Below, piece after piece: positions 32,867-44,689 of a DNA stretch of 64,000 bases. Both the position numbers and the translations under genes were made by a program. The stretch is taken from assembly GCA_032622095.1 (NCBI GenBank), contig CP136062.1, positions 156,482,875 to 156,546,874 on the forward strand. Direction: 5' to 3'. Position 1 is the stretch's first letter; every line of letters starts with the position of its first letter. The DNA comes from Siphonodentalium dalli. Taxonomy: Eukaryota > Mollusca > Scaphopoda > Gadilida > Siphonodentaliidae. The notes under the pieces were generated by a model. It had not been told where the DNA came from. It ran no database searches and was given only the letters and a program-made list of their open reading frames with translations.

Positions 32867-34180
32867 GTGATTGCTGATATCGCTGAGCTATTTACAATTA
32901 TATTAAGAACACAGTGCGTGTTGGTATTCTTATGCCGGTCAAAATAATGTCACTTGATATGTTGGAATGTGAGATCGACACGGCCAGCGCCATCGATGGG
33001 ATGCTGCTGATATATATATACGAGTACCATAAATGTTACATAGAGATGAGATGGTGCGCCCGCACTTGGCTCAACGAAGAAATGCGGCGACTTTCTGACC
33101 TTCGATAAATCGCAGTGTAAGTCACCCTTGTAACATACATACACTATTTAATCTGAATCTGTATTATCAAACTTTCCAACTATTGGACATTCCCATCGTA
33201 ACACAACCAATGGTTGATAAGTCTCAAATGATTGCTGCATTTCAGTCAAAAATTCGGTCCTTCAGTCTAAACACACAATAATACTCTTTGTTATATCAAA
33301 TTATCAGCACAAAATTCAAAATAGTTTCGTCGGAAATTTCCAATTAATGTTGTGTCAGGCATTAAATGTCAAACTGTTGTACTCTTGGAAATCCACCCTG
33401 ACACACGTCCCTGGTGGTAAGTATTGCATTGATTGAAATACAGGTTTATACAAATACTTGAGTATGTTCATATATAGTAACTAATTGGGCTATCCGGCGT
33501 TGTCCATGCGAGTTAGAATGTATTTTTGATATGCTTTATTTGAGTACTAAATTTACATAATCATAGCCTACACACAATAATTTACTGCATAGGTGTATAT
33601 ATGTATACATATGTATATATGATTGATGTATCAATGTCAAAGAATAACCATTGCCACTGCTGTCAAGACCCCCACCATGACAAAAGCAATTTTCAACACA
33701 ACTTTATTACACCAATGCAGTGTTTAAGATAATCGCTAGACTATGTTCGCCCGGGTTCTAACCCAAACATATTCGAAAATCTGCACCTCTCAATGTGCCA
33801 TTCCGATCGATACATTGCCATTTCGATAATAAATGAGAAACTGTTCAAGCTCATTGAATTAAGCACATTTGAAACAACGAATACCCATACTGAGTTATTG
33901 CCTCCATAAATCTTACGTTTGGTGAAGTTGGCGACAATGTTAGTGTCCATTCTGCCAGCACCCGTCACCCTAGCTCACAATTTTCTGATTTGAGAAGTAC
34001 CACTATTATGCCACGTCATGAGAGTGCTCGCGTATAACGGAGAAGCGTATACATGCATAATTAAGTACGACACTCGCCGATACCAAAATGTTATATCAAC
34101 GCCCCTCCCCGATACACAATTCGTATCAAGGACAACCACTAATTCATCATTTGGGAATAAATTATTTGATAAAATACTAA
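32867..34180. other. Unassigned AT-rich stretch
   Basis: Short open frames only. TATATGTATACATATGTATATATG near 33598-33621 is a small palindromic AT run. An A-rich stretch follows at 34180-34250. Confidence 0.4.
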
Positions 34181-34250
34181 TTTAAAAAAAAAAAAAATAC
34201 TAAAACAAAATACAGAAAAAAAAAGAAGAATAATAATATGCATAAGAAAG
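34180..34250 (+). repeat. A-rich low-complexity tract
   Basis: Runs of A with interspersed T, C and G, including AAAAAAAAAAAAAT and AAAAAAAAAGAAGAA. It could be the poly(A) tail of a retroposed sequence on the plus strand, but no body was recognised. Confidence 0.5.
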
Positions 34251-34507
34251 AGGATAACAGCAAAATCACTCAACATTATATTAAGACAAAACAAAACAAT
34301 TGTGGTGCAAAATAAGGAAATGTCCGATAAAAATGACTGGACAATTTCTTAAATGAGACCATTACATTGGGTGGATAATAATTGAATTAACTTACTGGAA
34401 ATTCCCAACTTATCCCAAGTCCGCTAAGTTAGATATATTGTAGGCCCATGTACCTATCATCGCCACTCTCCAATGGATTAAAATTTTCCAACTAGTACTT
34501 CATTCCG

Positions 34508-34730
34508 TCCAGCTGATGGAAACTCCCAAATTGACACCCCTATAATAAAGGTTCGAATGGTTTCCAAATGATGACCATTCTGTCCAGATGTTGGAAACCT
34601 CAACAAATACCCCAATAATAAAGGTTCGAATGGTTTCCAGCTGATGACCATTCTGTCCAGATGTTGAAAACTCCCCAACTGACACCCCTATAATAAAGGT
34701 TCGAAAGGTTTTCAGCTGATGACAATTCAA
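34508..34730 (+). repeat. ~75-bp minisatellite, three units
   Basis: Units at 34508-34582, 34583-34655 and 34656-34730 share TCCAG-TG-TGGAAACT, CCCC-ATAATAAAGGTTCGAA and GATGACCATTCTG. A partial fourth begins at 34731. The 75-base length makes minus-strand frames look like a 25-residue protein repeat; that is a by-product. Confidence 0.85.
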
Positions 34731-34734
34731 TCCA

Positions 34735-35261
34735 AACAGTTGACCGAAATTAGGATATCATTCCAATTTTGGTCCAAAAATAGAAGAATTAAAACAATTT
34801 CAACCATTTTTAGTTTAAACATATTTATTTGTCTAATCTATATAACCCATGACATATAACACATATATTGTGGAATTGGAGGACAGGTGCTAAATCACTT
34901 ATGGGTACCCATCTCCCATATCACTGATAAATATATAATTAGTAATAGCAAACCAACTTGACTACAAAACAAGTTGAACATATCACCGGTCACCCCCACC
35001 ATTTTTGTCATGTTCCTCCAACTAACTTACCAGGCATGGATGACATTTCCAACTGCTAAACGTTTTACCAAGGTTGCAGGTGAGACACCAAATACAAGTT
35101 TGTGAAACCCGAGTTCCAACTTTAAAACAACCCGTTTGTTTTAAACTTGATATCCAGTCTAAATATAACGGTGAATGCTCAGCAATTGACATGGATTTCA
35201 CAATTTCATTCGTCACCGAACGGTTAATTCCAATCTGCATCCCACCAAATTCCCAACTATA
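34735..35261. other. Unassigned stretch before the LINE fragment
   Basis: A 62-codon plus frame (35074-35262) abuts the LINE fragment but resembles no reverse-transcriptase segment known to me. Otherwise nothing recognised. Confidence 0.35.
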
Positions 35262-36902
35262 GAGAAAACGGACGACACGACGCTCGTACTTGTTGGTTCT
35301 GAAAATAGTCTACGTGAATCGTACTTAACACTGGACGAATTTGCTCGGATATCGGGTCTGCGCATAAATCCTGAAAAATATCAAGCAGGCATGGATAGGG
35401 ATAGGGTCACAAAATAAAATACGACAAGCTATTACGGAACTAAACCTGTCTACTGTAAGCATTTAAAAAAAAATTTGGGATACATTTCGACACTAATTTA
35501 ATAATCATGAATATAAAATACAATGATAGACTCGAAGATATAGAAAATATCACAAACATTTGGAAACACAGACTCCTGACCCCTTTAGGTAGAATAACAT
35601 TTGTCAAATCCCTCATCTTACCAAAATCGACCCACTTATTTATAACTCTTCCACGTCCAGATACAGCTTTTTTGAAAGCCCTAAATACCTGTTTATACAA
35701 TTTCATTTCGAATTCCAAACGTGATAGAATAAAAAGCAAACAACTATGTGCCGACCATATGCGCGGAGGTTTGAAGATGATTAATGTTGAAAACTTTGAG
35801 AGCGCCATGAAAATTAACTGGATACGACGCTTGATTTGCAAACAATCGAAATGGGCTTCATTGTGCAATACCACCCCTTTCTTAAACGACCCACTATCTC
35901 TCACTTACCATGCAAATTACATTGTAAAGCAAACAAACAAGTTCGCAAATCCATTCTAGAGAGATGATTTCGGCGCATGGTGTAAACTTATGCGATCAAA
36001 TAATTCAAATAATAATATTATGGCCTCAAATATCTGGAATAATCCGAATATAAAAATCGGAGGTTCGTCGATCAACTTTAAATCTTGGAGAGATGCGGGG
36101 ATATATTTTATAAATGATCTATTCCAACCAGATAGTAAATGCCATACCCCATATACATTATATTCAACTTTCAACATCGTGTCGATTTCATAACAATCAG
36201 CAACACAATACGTCATATACTGTCATTGGCAAGTTCTCTTAATCAACCCTTAATTCGTGTACCCTGCACATGCCCACACAATAATCTTCCTCCGATACTC
36301 CGTGACTTAAAAGGCGGACAATTATTTTACACAATTCTAGCAAGTGGGAACACTATGCCGAATGCATGCCAAGAATGGGAATCCGAAATAGGCGAATAGA
36401 TAGAAAATTGGGAAGATTATTTGAGCATTCCCTTTAAAATCGGTACGAAATTACAGTGGCTCCAATTCAGAATCAATACACGAATTATTAGTACCAATAC
36501 ATTTCTGAAGGTGGCTAACATTCGAGTCGATGGTTTTTGTAATCGCTGTCAAAACATACAAGAAACAAATACTAATATTTGCTGGGATTGTCCCCATGTC
36601 CAAACTTTTATAAACGAAATTTTAACATGGACAAGAAACAACCAATTCCCCGTTGATCTACAAAAAATAATATCATTTTCGGTATAGTTCATGAACACAG
36701 AAATTAAAAAAGTTATATTTTCCTGCTGGTTTTGAAACAATATATGTATAGAACAAAATTCACGCCCATGCAGTTGTCTCGCTTGTTCCTTTGTGATGTC
36801 AAATTTAGATATGAATGCGAGAGATACAGCGCAAAATGTAATATGAATCGTGACTTCGATAACCAGTGGCTGACACTTCGATATGCCTTAAAAATTCTGT
36901 GA
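35262..36902 (+). mobile_element. Tx1/L1-like LINE ORF2 fragment crossing the A/B seam
   Basis: 5'-truncated, frame-broken non-LTR retrotransposon. In order: RT motif TDDTTLVLVGSENSLRESY (the Ala of ADD is Thr), EFARISGLRINPEKYQ, then TNIWKHRLLTPLGRITFVKS (35507-35959), GGLKMINVENFESAMKINWI, WNNPNIKIGGSSINFKSW (35990-36193), LPFK-type FKIGTKLQWLQFRINTRII with a CNRCQ...CWDC zinc-knuckle-like block (36421-36687), and the C-terminal tail at 36688-36902. Stops and frameshifts make it inactive. It is continuous through 36678/36679, so that position is not the duplication breakpoint. Confidence 0.85.
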
Positions 36903-37555
36903 AATTGTGGATATTGCTCAATAAACTAGAAACAAAACTGAACTAATGTGGGTATCTAAACGCAGCAACTGTGTTTAGACAAAGCCATGAATTATACCAA
37001 AATTAAACAAAATACATACAAATAAAAACACAGAAACCAGATCGAGAGTGCAAACCATTGTGCAAACACAGATAACACATAATATCAAAATAGACAACAA
37101 TACTGCTTTGAGAACAGCCAAGATATAAAACCTGTATAAAATTAGACAGCAAAATTTAATTTAATTTAACAAGGCTCCGCATATAACATTTGAAGTAGCT
37201 GGCAAATAAACCTCATGAATGATTGATAATATATTTATAATCTGTTGAATATGGGGTCAATTCAACAAGTTGATAATTGGGTAGTTGACTTAGTAGTTGA
37301 TCCCTCGCCCAACAGCCAGCCTCCCTCCACATAGCATACATGGTATCCACTTCCCTCCATGTTAACATGTTCTCTCGAAGCATAGCATCGAACATTAAAA
37401 ACTCAAAGATCAAACGCTGTTTCCGAGAGTCAAAGATTTGACAGATTTTGGAGATTTTTGTTTTTGAACAATATGATCAACTTGCATAGATTGTTTCGGA
37501 TGATCTTTCTCGACAGAGGAGACGTAATCCATTACTTGCGCTACTGGTTCTGGAA

Positions 37556-37578
37556 CAGGAATAGTATCACTATTCCTG
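37556..37578. repeat. Single 23-bp palindrome, copy B
   Basis: Single perfect unit corresponding to the doubled one in copy A. Confidence 0.8.
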
Positions 37579-37614
37579 CACGTGCGTTGCTAGTGATACA
37601 CTGACGAGTTTGGT

Positions 37615-38230
37615 TTGACTCTGTGTTTGAGTGCTGTCGTCAGCACACGTTTTGTAGACCCTATTGTTGAGTACGTAATCTGTGGCCGAGGACAAACTAT
37701 TTTCTTAGCATCTATATATGACATATTCGTCTCAGCAATATATCACTGAATCTTGAATTCATACTCCAAATTGGGACATGGACGATCCATTGAAGCATGT
37801 TAACCTTGAGAGTTTGAACATTTCTTAATACTCGTACAATCCTTATGACCAGGAATGGAAAAGTGTGCGCACCTGGTTTCTTCACTTTTACAATGTTCAT
37901 GGTCATAGCCTTGACGGTTAAAACATTGAAATGGGTTTGGAACATATTTGCTTATATCCGTCTTCATATACCGAACCTTCAATGTCGGTGGATGGTCGCA
38001 ACGACTGAAGGTCAAAAGATAAATATTCAACGGAACGATTTGACCATCAGCTGTCTTAGTAAATCTACGGACTTCTGGAACTCCCTGTGGTGTTCTCAGC
38101 CAATATCTCTGATTCAAAGGAATCAGATATATCGCGAATTCTCAACACAGCTCTACTACTGTTCAATGACTTGAGAGGTGTGATCAATATTGGTGTTTGT
38201 GCAATAGATGTTAATTGCATAAGAGCGTTT
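37615..38230 (-). pseudogene. LINE ORF1 (gag-like, CCHC) pseudogene, copy B
   Basis: Counterpart of the copy A relic without the 40-bp deletion (extra bases 38060-38099). LRTPQGVPEVRRFTKTADGQ is continuous with IYLLTFSRCDHPPTLKVRY and the CCHC knuckles (38117-37800). It is still broken after the knuckles and upstream. Confidence 0.8.
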
Positions 38231-38349
38231 GCTTGAATTTTTCTTGAACATTCGATCAGAAGAGATCCATTTAGTGGCCAGTCCTGATAGGAATGACAAA
38301 TTTTAATTGTTCGGCTATGCTTTGTAGCGTTTTATCAATCACATACTTC

Positions 38350-38808
38350 ACACATCAGCCTCTCGGTACCTCGCCATAATGAGACAGGCGTTTACAGTAT
38401 AGTATTGAAACATTTAAGCCACGAAGACGAAATTTATGGCAAACACACACGAAAAACAACACACAACTAGACACCAGAAACAAAATACAGCAGACGGCAG
38501 AAATGTAATCTGAAAAACTGTGAGCGACGTGGCTGATTGATTGGACAGGGTCAACTCAACCACCGTCTTGAAGAGATGTAGGACCAAAGAGGACCATGAG
38601 CTAAGCCGTTACCACAGGTCGATGTCTCACTTGAGACGGCTGCCCTAGTATCCCCAGAACTCCTGCTCCACATATCAAGGGATGCACCCCTCGGCAAAAG
38701 TGGGCAACTTTAGGGGATTCTAACCCCTGGCAGTGGGACAGTAAACCTATTCTACCCGGGCCCACACGGGGAAAGATTTCTTTATTATGATCAATTGGCA
38801 GCAAGCAT
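38350..38808 (-). mobile_element. Region upstream of LINE ORF1, copy B
   Basis: Counterpart of 1655-2115. Two single-base deletions shift the long minus frame of copy A. Confidence 0.45.
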
Positions 38809-40368
38809 TAGAAAAACAGTGGTATATATGGAGACAAGTAAGTGTTGATCGAGTTCGCATGGTGAATATCGATGCACTCCCAATGGCGATTCCTCAATAA
38901 ATCACCCGAATAGGTTAAAGTGAAATGGGTTTTGTATCAGATGCTGAAATGCGTCTACGATTAGGTTAACGTGTCGGATTTCGATAGCTGTTCAACTTAA
39001 TTATAACAAGGCAAGTTTGAAAGTCACATGTGATATTAAAGACACGTCATGGATAGGTGTCTGAAATATCAGAGCTCATGGAAATATGTATGATATGTCA
39101 CTGATATGGACAGTAATGTCACCCCAAGAGCCTCGGGTTGCATTCCGTTCTCGATCGGGCGATACATATCCGCGTTGCTCTCAAGCACCGGCGATAACTG
39201 CATACTGTACTTGCATATTTGCCCAAACACGTCTGGTGTTGCCATCGCTTCCATCGATCACGCCTACGCGACTATAGATATAAAGATCCTTATTTGACAT
39301 TGCTATGTGGATTATGCATGGCGGCATGTTAATCGGCGTCATTACTGTGGCATCACTGTAAACAATAATTATTCCTCCAATACCCATCTTATAACCAAGA
39401 GTACACAAGAAATTGACAAAGCATAGTGAATTGTTTGATGATAACATAAGAGAGGATCGCATATCAGGTCTAAGGTTTTGAGTCCTCTCTTAAGTGTTCA
39501 GTCTTTTGGAACCAAGAGCGTATTGGTGAGAAGATTTAATTGCACGATATTTGAAAGTAGAAATAATTCATCAAATTGCTCTCTTAAGTTTCACAATTAG
39601 TGTTTTCCTTTAAATTATATATATATAATGTTCGAACTTGTGTCCCTGGTATGCAGTCAGCAACAAAACATGCTAAACAGATGGGTGAGGTACATGTGGT
39701 ATTGGAATCCGGTGTATGATTTACAGCTGAAATGCGGGCATATAACTATATGTCAGTACATGTATATTAATAACCTCTATATATTTTCGGCTTAGACAAC
39801 GCGTTCGTATTATGTATGTTAGCTGAAATGCAGAATATTAACTTATCAGTACAAGGTTCCACCCCGTTTTTCACAACAAAGTACCAAATTGTGTACACAT
39901 GTGGATTGTCTTGTGACGGTCTTGTATATAATCCACACCAAACTGCTCAGTGCGATAATCATGGGACAAAGTATCTCTGTGCACATGTTTGCTGATGAAA
40001 ATTAGCTGTACATTTCTGGTGACAACCCCTATTGCTTTACAACTATAATGGCACAGTGCAATTATTTTGTGAAATCGTGGATGGTGGCCAATAAACTGAA
40101 ACTAATTAGTGACAAAAATGAAGAAATGTGAGTGTCTAATCTGGCATACGTAAAGAAAGTTAGCATATATGTTATGACTTTTGATGACACTCAAGTTCAC
40201 ACTCCTACAAGCCACATATGCAAGGCAATATACACTGAACTTCGGCGACACTGGAAAATGAGAAAATACATTCAAAACGACTCAATTTTTTAAAAACGTT
40301 AGTCATTTCTAAGTATCAGTCGACCTGACTACTACAATTCTATTTTAATTGGTGTACTATATAATCAG

Positions 40369-40620
40369 GTATCTCAGCGTCTGCAGAACACTGTTGCAAT
40401 GATAGTTCTATGTCGTAGAAGATCTGACGACAGATGCAATCTGCAATAATTACATTGGCTACCTGTAGCAGACATAATTCTGTATATACGACGGGGAACT
40501 ATACTAGCATATATTCAATGGTATGAAACACGCGATCCGTGGAATATATCACTTCATTCTTACACTGCCCTTCAAGTTTGTGGACATTCAATGTTAGCCA
40601 TCCTTGCGTACTTGCCTTGA
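40369..40620 (+). pseudogene. CR1-like LINE 3' coding fragment, copy B
   Basis: Counterpart of the copy A fragment, with GAA to TAA creating a stop right before LHWLPV. Confidence 0.6.
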
Positions 40621-41531
40621 TGGCTTATTGAAATGCTACTCTAGTGAGTAGTTTAAGAATACCAATGCTGATAAATAACTTTAGGAATAGCCATTAAATA
40701 AATAAATAAATATTACACAAACCTTTCTTGTAAAAAGTTGGCAAGTCTAATTTCAAAAGGTGATCCACACCGAGTGACCAGACATCTTACTAGCATAGCT
40801 GCGCTGAATGTGGGATCCCACATTTCATCAAAACCAAGAGACAGTGAAAATTATAATGCATTCTGGAGGACTATTGCCTACATGTCTCTGATTGGTGTAG
40901 AAACCTACCAAATTATAAAAAAATACGTCTCTTGTGAGAGAGTTTCGACAGCCCGTGCACCATGCACGCCCGCATCGCCGAAGTGAATTAAGTCACATTA
41001 ACGTAGTAGATAATTATACAAATTATCGCGGTATATTTGCTAAAACATATGGTATATAATACCAATCTCATAATGGAAAGTATCATTTGTTACGTCTTGA
41101 TTATCTAACCGAGGAACGGCAAGAGTTGATGCTTGAAATTAACACATGCTTCCAATAATAATTCATACTGGAATCGCAAAGGGAAATTACTGTTTAAAGT
41201 TAAATAGCCCTAAATAAAACAAGCAAATAAGATACAACTCGACATTCCGATTTGTTAGCACCAAATTGGGCACCACTATTTAGCAAATTCCCGCCACATT
41301 TATAGTTATATCCTTGATATAAGTACTTTAATGGTGTGGTTTATAGATACATGAGTGACGGATAGACGCCGTTGGTGTCAGGGCGGGAGGGGGGGGGGGG
41401 GGGCACATAATGAAAACAACTATATTGTAGAATTCCACTAAACTTGTATGATATATTTATAATGTATAATGTATCCAAACGTTTCAGGCGCGGGTCCAGT
41501 GGAATACATTATGTTTCTTTCTTTCGCTTTC

Positions 41532-41890
41532 CTTCAAGTTTATGGACATTCAATGTGAGTCATCCGAACTTGCCTTGAGGGCTGATTGAAATGCTACGCG
41601 GATGAGTCTTTATTCGTCTCCATGGTATACTATGAACTTCTGTCGTACATCTCCATCAACCTTGTATAAAATGTTCTCAACGCCATGCTATAGGGATTCT
41701 AATGGTTTAGTTTAACCATACATCAGTCGATGTCATGGTTGGGGATCAAGGAAGGAACATGATACAAACTTCTTTGTCATCGATTGCCACCAGACGAATA
41801 CATAGTGGAATTTAGATTGTACATGGCATTTAGGGTATGATTTAAAGTTGGCAAAGTGCACCGTCGAAGTGAATGATGGACCCGAAGCTC
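41532..41890 (+). repeat. Dispersed repeat related to the CR1-like 3' tail, copy B
   Basis: Counterpart of 4832-5190, nearly identical. Confidence 0.6.
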
Positions 41891-43066
41891 TTTATAATGT
41901 GTTTTCACTGGGGCCCGAACCATTCAATTGTATAAAGGTTACACCCCCACTATTTCAGAACCAAATAAGTCCAATATGAACATATGTGGATATTTAAGTC
42001 AGACATGAACCTATTTGTACGAGAGTGTTCTGGAAATGTATATGTATGCGTCTATATGATATACTGCACTACATGGTGTACTTTAAAGTCACATGGCGGT
42101 ATGCGCTCCGAAATACACCTAATAATATTCGCTGTAGATTTTTCCCGGTATCGAAATAGGTCGAGATATACTTCCATTTTACGGCAGTATAGTCCCAGAC
42201 AGACGCATTGAACTCATACAAAATATAACTTTGAAGACGGTGTTTGGGTGCTAAACAAACAACAGCCATGTCACGGCATGGCACATTAAAGATAATTCTG
42301 TGTTACGCTATTCCTGATATTGTAGAAATAAAGAGCGTTTGTTTCACTTCTGTGCGAAAAATTGAAAACAGCTGGAAGATGTATGTGACCATGGCAATTA
42401 TTTATCAGAGCATATATATGATGCCGGAATATAAATAGTTCGTGTATCTGTCAACCTATATTATACCTCCTACTAAATTAGGCAGACAAATATTTGGAAG
42501 CTCGAATGAGCCATGTCCGTTTAACATACTAAACACATGGTGCGTTCTAAATCAGGAATCGAAGTCGGATAAACCATATTGTAATACGACCTTGCCTAAA
42601 CCTACACACAAGGCTCGTCCTGATTGGTCAGTATCCTGTATTCCCATGCAGACGCGGACCGTCCTTTTGTAGTACAATTCTAGATATTTTGAATTGTACC
42701 ACAAACAATGTGGTACAATCAGTGAAATGCTGCCAACGCCTCGAAATTTCAGAAGTCAAACCATACGGCCATTGGCTAATGTCATGCTAAAGACTGAAGA
42801 AAGAGACATATAATGACTAACTACTGTATTATACTGATTTTTAGTTAAGTTAGAACAAAAATAAGTCTTAAATGAATTTGTTTGCCACAAAAACAATGGA
42901 AAGGGTTCGTCGTTCAAAAGTGACGCTATGTTTCACTATCAGGTCTAAGAGAAGAATTGTTTGGTGGAAAATCATACCACGCAGAGCTAGAAACTGGGCT
43001 ATTATATAACAGTTTGAACATATGTCACTACAATTTCGACCAAAACATACAGTCGAATTACAAAAG

Positions 43067-43187
43067 AAATAAATACACTGCGCATCGACGTGTATAGTAT
43101 AATTTGACCACATAAACTGATTGTACTACTCCGCTTCGCGTCGTCCTACAATCAGTTTCTTTGTGGCCGATGCGCAGTGTATTTATG
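43067..43187. repeat. ~120-bp MITE-like hairpin, copy B
   Basis: Counterpart of the copy A hairpin with identical arms. Confidence 0.7.
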
Positions 43188-44302
43188 TCTTAAATAGATA
43201 AGACCAACATTTCTATAAAGTGTCGCAGTATTAACTAAACTTATATAGTCATCTCCGTGATATGATGTATTCGTTTTAAAGTATAGTTTTCATACTCATA
43301 AGAGTCGCCGATAGATAAAGGAATCGCTATATGGCTAGTTAGGTGTTTCAAAGTGGGCAGATAGGCGCCGTTGGGTATGAGGAGCAAGAAAACAACAGCA
43401 TTTATTATAGGCATCAACATGATACTAATCGTGCGGCTTGAAGATAAAGATTTTCTGAATTGGGGTGGAGTTGATGCATTAAATTGATAAAGACGGAGTT
43501 ACCGATATCAAAATGTTTGGTTAGTTTTTAAAGATCTACAGTCCGATTTAACACCAGATGACCGAATTATCTGAGATAATGACCAGTTTACCGGGACAAT
43601 GAAAAAGGAAAACTGAATTCAATTATCATCTGTTCTATGGCACGAGCGTCGCGACAATTGACAAAGGCCTACACCAGGTTTACGCGTATACAATATCATA
43701 ATTGGAAATGCTGTGTACTATATTCCATGTTTTGGCAACGGAATCATAGCTTCTCTTTATCAGAGACACTCTTTAACAGAGATCGCTGGAATATTGCTCA
43801 GTCGACAGAAATTGAAGTCGACATCTGACCATCGAAACCTCCCGCTAATGGACCCAATCATCTTTATTTTGTGAATCAACGTTATTGCTGAGTACTCAGT
43901 TGTGATATAGTCTGTAAGATTACTGTGGTAATAATCTTCTATAACCGATGTCTATTACACGTTCATTTTGTGTTTACTTCTTGACACGGGTCGAATTAAT
44001 GGTGTTAAACTAACGACAACAATGTGATTCAGGGTATATGATCCATGTATAAGATTGACGTTGTATTATGCCAATTTGTGGAAAACATTAACTACCTTGA
44101 CCAAATATATTCCTATCAAATGTCCCCATAAAATGTTCACGTCACTTTAACCTGGACAACGCCGGGTCACCATGCTAGTACTATATATAGCATGTAATTA
44201 AATGCGTAGGAGCTGTGAGGAACACACTACTCACGTGACTATTTCTGGCAAGCAACGTTAGAATGTGATTATGTATTATAATTAGATGAGGATTCAGCGT
44301 CC

Positions 44303-44311
44303 TATATATAG
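44303..44311 (+). promoter_or_regulatory. Altered TATA box of RGK gene copy B
   Basis: The counterpart of the copy A TATA box reads TATATATAG, one base changed. The downstream leader lacks about 18 bases present in copy A. The upstream E-box CACGTG is conserved at 44232-44237. Confidence 0.5.
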
Positions 44312-44397
44312 AGTCGTAGATAGGGACACCACTCATAAGTTAATAAACCATCGCTGCACATTTATATCGCACCTTCGATATCCTGTAATTTGTCAAA

Positions 44398-44689
44398 ATG
44401 TCTCGTCAAAATTATAAAATTAATGCTGAGGATCGTGACATGTACTCCTGTCGTTCGTTCAGCTTCACACCAAAAGGACTGATCAACAAGGGGGATTCGA
44501 TGCAATCTCTGAGTGACGTAAGCCTAACATCAAGTAGTGGCTGTTCTGACTTCTTTTACGCAGACGAATCGGTGCTAGACAAAGAATGCTGCCGTGTAGC
44601 TATCGTAGGTTCACATGGCGTTGGGAAGACGGCGCTGATACGACAATTTATGACGTCAGATTACGTTGGTGATGTTGACGATGTGGAAG
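44398..44689 (+). CDS. RGK GTPase copy B, coding exon 1
   Basis: 292 nt, exactly 33 nt shorter than its counterpart, so the frame and phase-1 donor are kept. The deletion removes the ESSESSYRTSS segment. Other changes include S to P, D to N, M to L, G to D, Q to K, V to I and E to D; the P-loop is unchanged. Confidence 0.89.

Noticed and set aside
34478-34730. Repetitive 25-residue protein on the minus strand
   Set aside because: By-product of a 75-bp minisatellite; units differ in length (75, 73, 75), so the frame is not conserved.
35507-36687. Intact reverse transcriptase gene
   Set aside because: Starts after the catalytic core, has ADD changed to TDD, and shifts frame several times.
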